A stretch of 5,452 nt of DNA from H111-94 sp034436045. GTDB taxonomy: Bacteria; Chloroflexota; Ktedonobacteria; Ktedonobacterales; Ktedonobacteraceae. Every line of letters starts with the position of its first letter. The stretch's first letter is position 1. This document shows, in pieces, positions 4,951-5,452 of this stretch. The notes beneath the pieces were generated by a model that worked only from the letters and a program-made list of their open reading frames with translations, ran no database searches and was not told the origin of the DNA. The stretch lies in the NCBI GenBank assembly GCA_034436045.1, contig DAOTVZ010000127.1, positions 1-5,452 on the forward strand, read 5' to 3'. The translations under genes and the position numbers were made by a program.

Positions 4951-5331
4951 ATGAGTAATCATTCACATAGCAGTGCGCTCAGCCACGAGGCCCTGACGCG
5001 ACTCTTGCTTAACGGAGAACCTCTCTCTCCCGCCGAGCAGCATCATCTGGCGCACTGCGCGTCCTGTCAGCAACAACTCAGCGACTATCGACGTCTTCAC
5101 CAGATATTGCGAGCATATCTGTATCGTACCCAATGCCCCGATGTGGAACAGTTGGGCCTCTACAGCGCCGATATGCTGCCCCAGGAACAGCGTCAACAGA
5201 TTGCGCAACACATCGAGCAGTGTCCTCGCTGCGCCCGCGAAAGCGCTGTTATTTGCCAGTTTCTCACCAACAGTGACCTGCCGTCAGCATCTGATTTATT
5301 TTATACAAGCGAGAACTTCATGCTCAGGTAA
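4951..5331 (+). CDS. Soluble double zinc-finger (ZAS-like) protein, probable anti-sigma factor
   Basis: This 126-residue protein has two copies of the zinc motif of zinc-binding anti-sigma factors, H-x3-C-x2-C: H32/C36/C39 and H87/C91/C94. The second copy is fully typical, with an upstream C62 as the likely fourth ligand and the sequence YSADMLPQEQRQQIAQHIEQC. The first copy has H12 in the matching place and LNGEPLSPAEQHHLAHC. There is no transmembrane helix, so the protein should be cytoplasmic. In known cases such domains clamp the sigma factor and may sense redox stress by losing zinc. The gene order after the ECF-like sigma gene supports an anti-sigma role, which remains an inference. AGAGGA at 4936-4941 is nine bases before the ATG. 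A membrane-protein gene follows eight bases after the stop. It could instead be a DNA- or protein-binding adaptor. Confidence 0.75.
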   Translation: MSNHSHSSALSHEALTRLLLNGEPLSPAEQHHLAHCASCQQQLSDYRRLHQILRAYLYRTQCPDVEQLGLYSADMLPQEQRQQIAQHIEQCPRCARESAVICQFLTNSDLPSASDLFYTSENFMLR

Positions 5332-5339
5332 GGAAAATA

Positions 5340-5452
5340 GTGCGGAACTGCTGTAGAATAGCTGCCCGTTGCGAGAGTATTTGGTTGATATTGACTGCCA
5401 CCAGTGGCCTGGTCGCTGTGGCTGTCGTGGTTAGAGCCGTCGCGGTTGGCGT
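5340..5452 (+). CDS. N-terminus of a membrane protein, cut by the window edge
   Basis: A GTG at 5340 has a good Shine-Dalgarno (AGGA at 5331-5334, five bases away) and opens a frame that stays open for 37 codons to the window end. The stop codon of the anti-sigma-like gene overlaps the first base of this Shine-Dalgarno, which suggests co-translation in one operon. The predicted N-terminus is short and basic (RNCCRIAAR) and is followed by a hydrophobic stretch IWLILTATSGLVAVAVVV at about residues 14-31. This is a signal anchor or first transmembrane helix with the N-terminus inside. Three cysteines (residues 4, 5 and 11) precede it. TTG 5385 is a weaker alternative start. The family cannot be named from so little sequence. 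Its place suggests a membrane partner of the sigma/anti-sigma pair. Confidence 0.55.
   Translation, partial: MRNCCRIAARCESIWLILTATSGLVAVAVVVRAVAVG

Noticed and set aside
5141..5356. 71-codon plus-strand ORF overlapping the anti-sigma-like gene
   Set aside because: It is a frame shadow of the second ZAS-like motif region, and the overlapping frame has clear zinc ligands.

Overview
The window reads like bacterial chromosome of moderate GC content with well-formed Shine-Dalgarno sites, frequent GTG starts and fairly generous intergenic spaces. My best guess at the source is Chloroflexota, class Ktedonobacteria. That rests on the gene types: a zinc-ribbon / single-helix / BACON-repeat surface protein, an unusual ECF-like sigma factor followed by a zinc-finger anti-sigma-like protein, and a universal stress protein with an extra C-terminal domain. 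This is an inference from family recall; no marker gene is present.

Layout. (1) 1-281: leader of the first gene, with a possible weak promoter, a strong Shine-Dalgarno in front of a 9-codon mini-ORF, and a small hairpin. (2) 282-2681 (+): a 799-residue membrane-anchored protein with a cytoplasmic zinc ribbon, a Pro-rich linker, one transmembrane helix, a TIG/Ig-like domain and five tandem BACON-type beta-sandwich repeats. (3) 2690-3107 (+): a near-consensus housekeeping promoter, a structured leader, and a 101-residue [2Fe-2S] ferredoxin-like protein whose third cluster cysteine is Asp. (4) 3111-3148: a strong hairpin between the convergent ferredoxin and stress-protein genes. (5) 3162-3893 (-): a universal stress protein with a winged-helix-like tail. 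(6) 3893-4046: a divergent intergenic region whose two predicted promoters overlap around a perfect 12-bp palindrome. (7) 4046-4756 (+): an ECF-type sigma factor. (8) 4757-4950: its own promoter and a hairpin leader for the next gene. (9) 4951-5331 (+): a soluble protein with two ZAS-like zinc motifs. (10) 5340-end (+): the start of a short-N-tail membrane protein, probably translated together with the anti-sigma-like gene and cut by the window edge.

How the genes may work together. Genes 7, 9 and 10 look like a signalling module: sigma factor, soluble double-zinc-finger partner, membrane protein. The stress-protein gene is transcribed away from the sigma gene and may share its control site. 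The BACON protein and the ferredoxin each seem to be independent units. I see no mobile element, tRNA, rRNA or CRISPR array.
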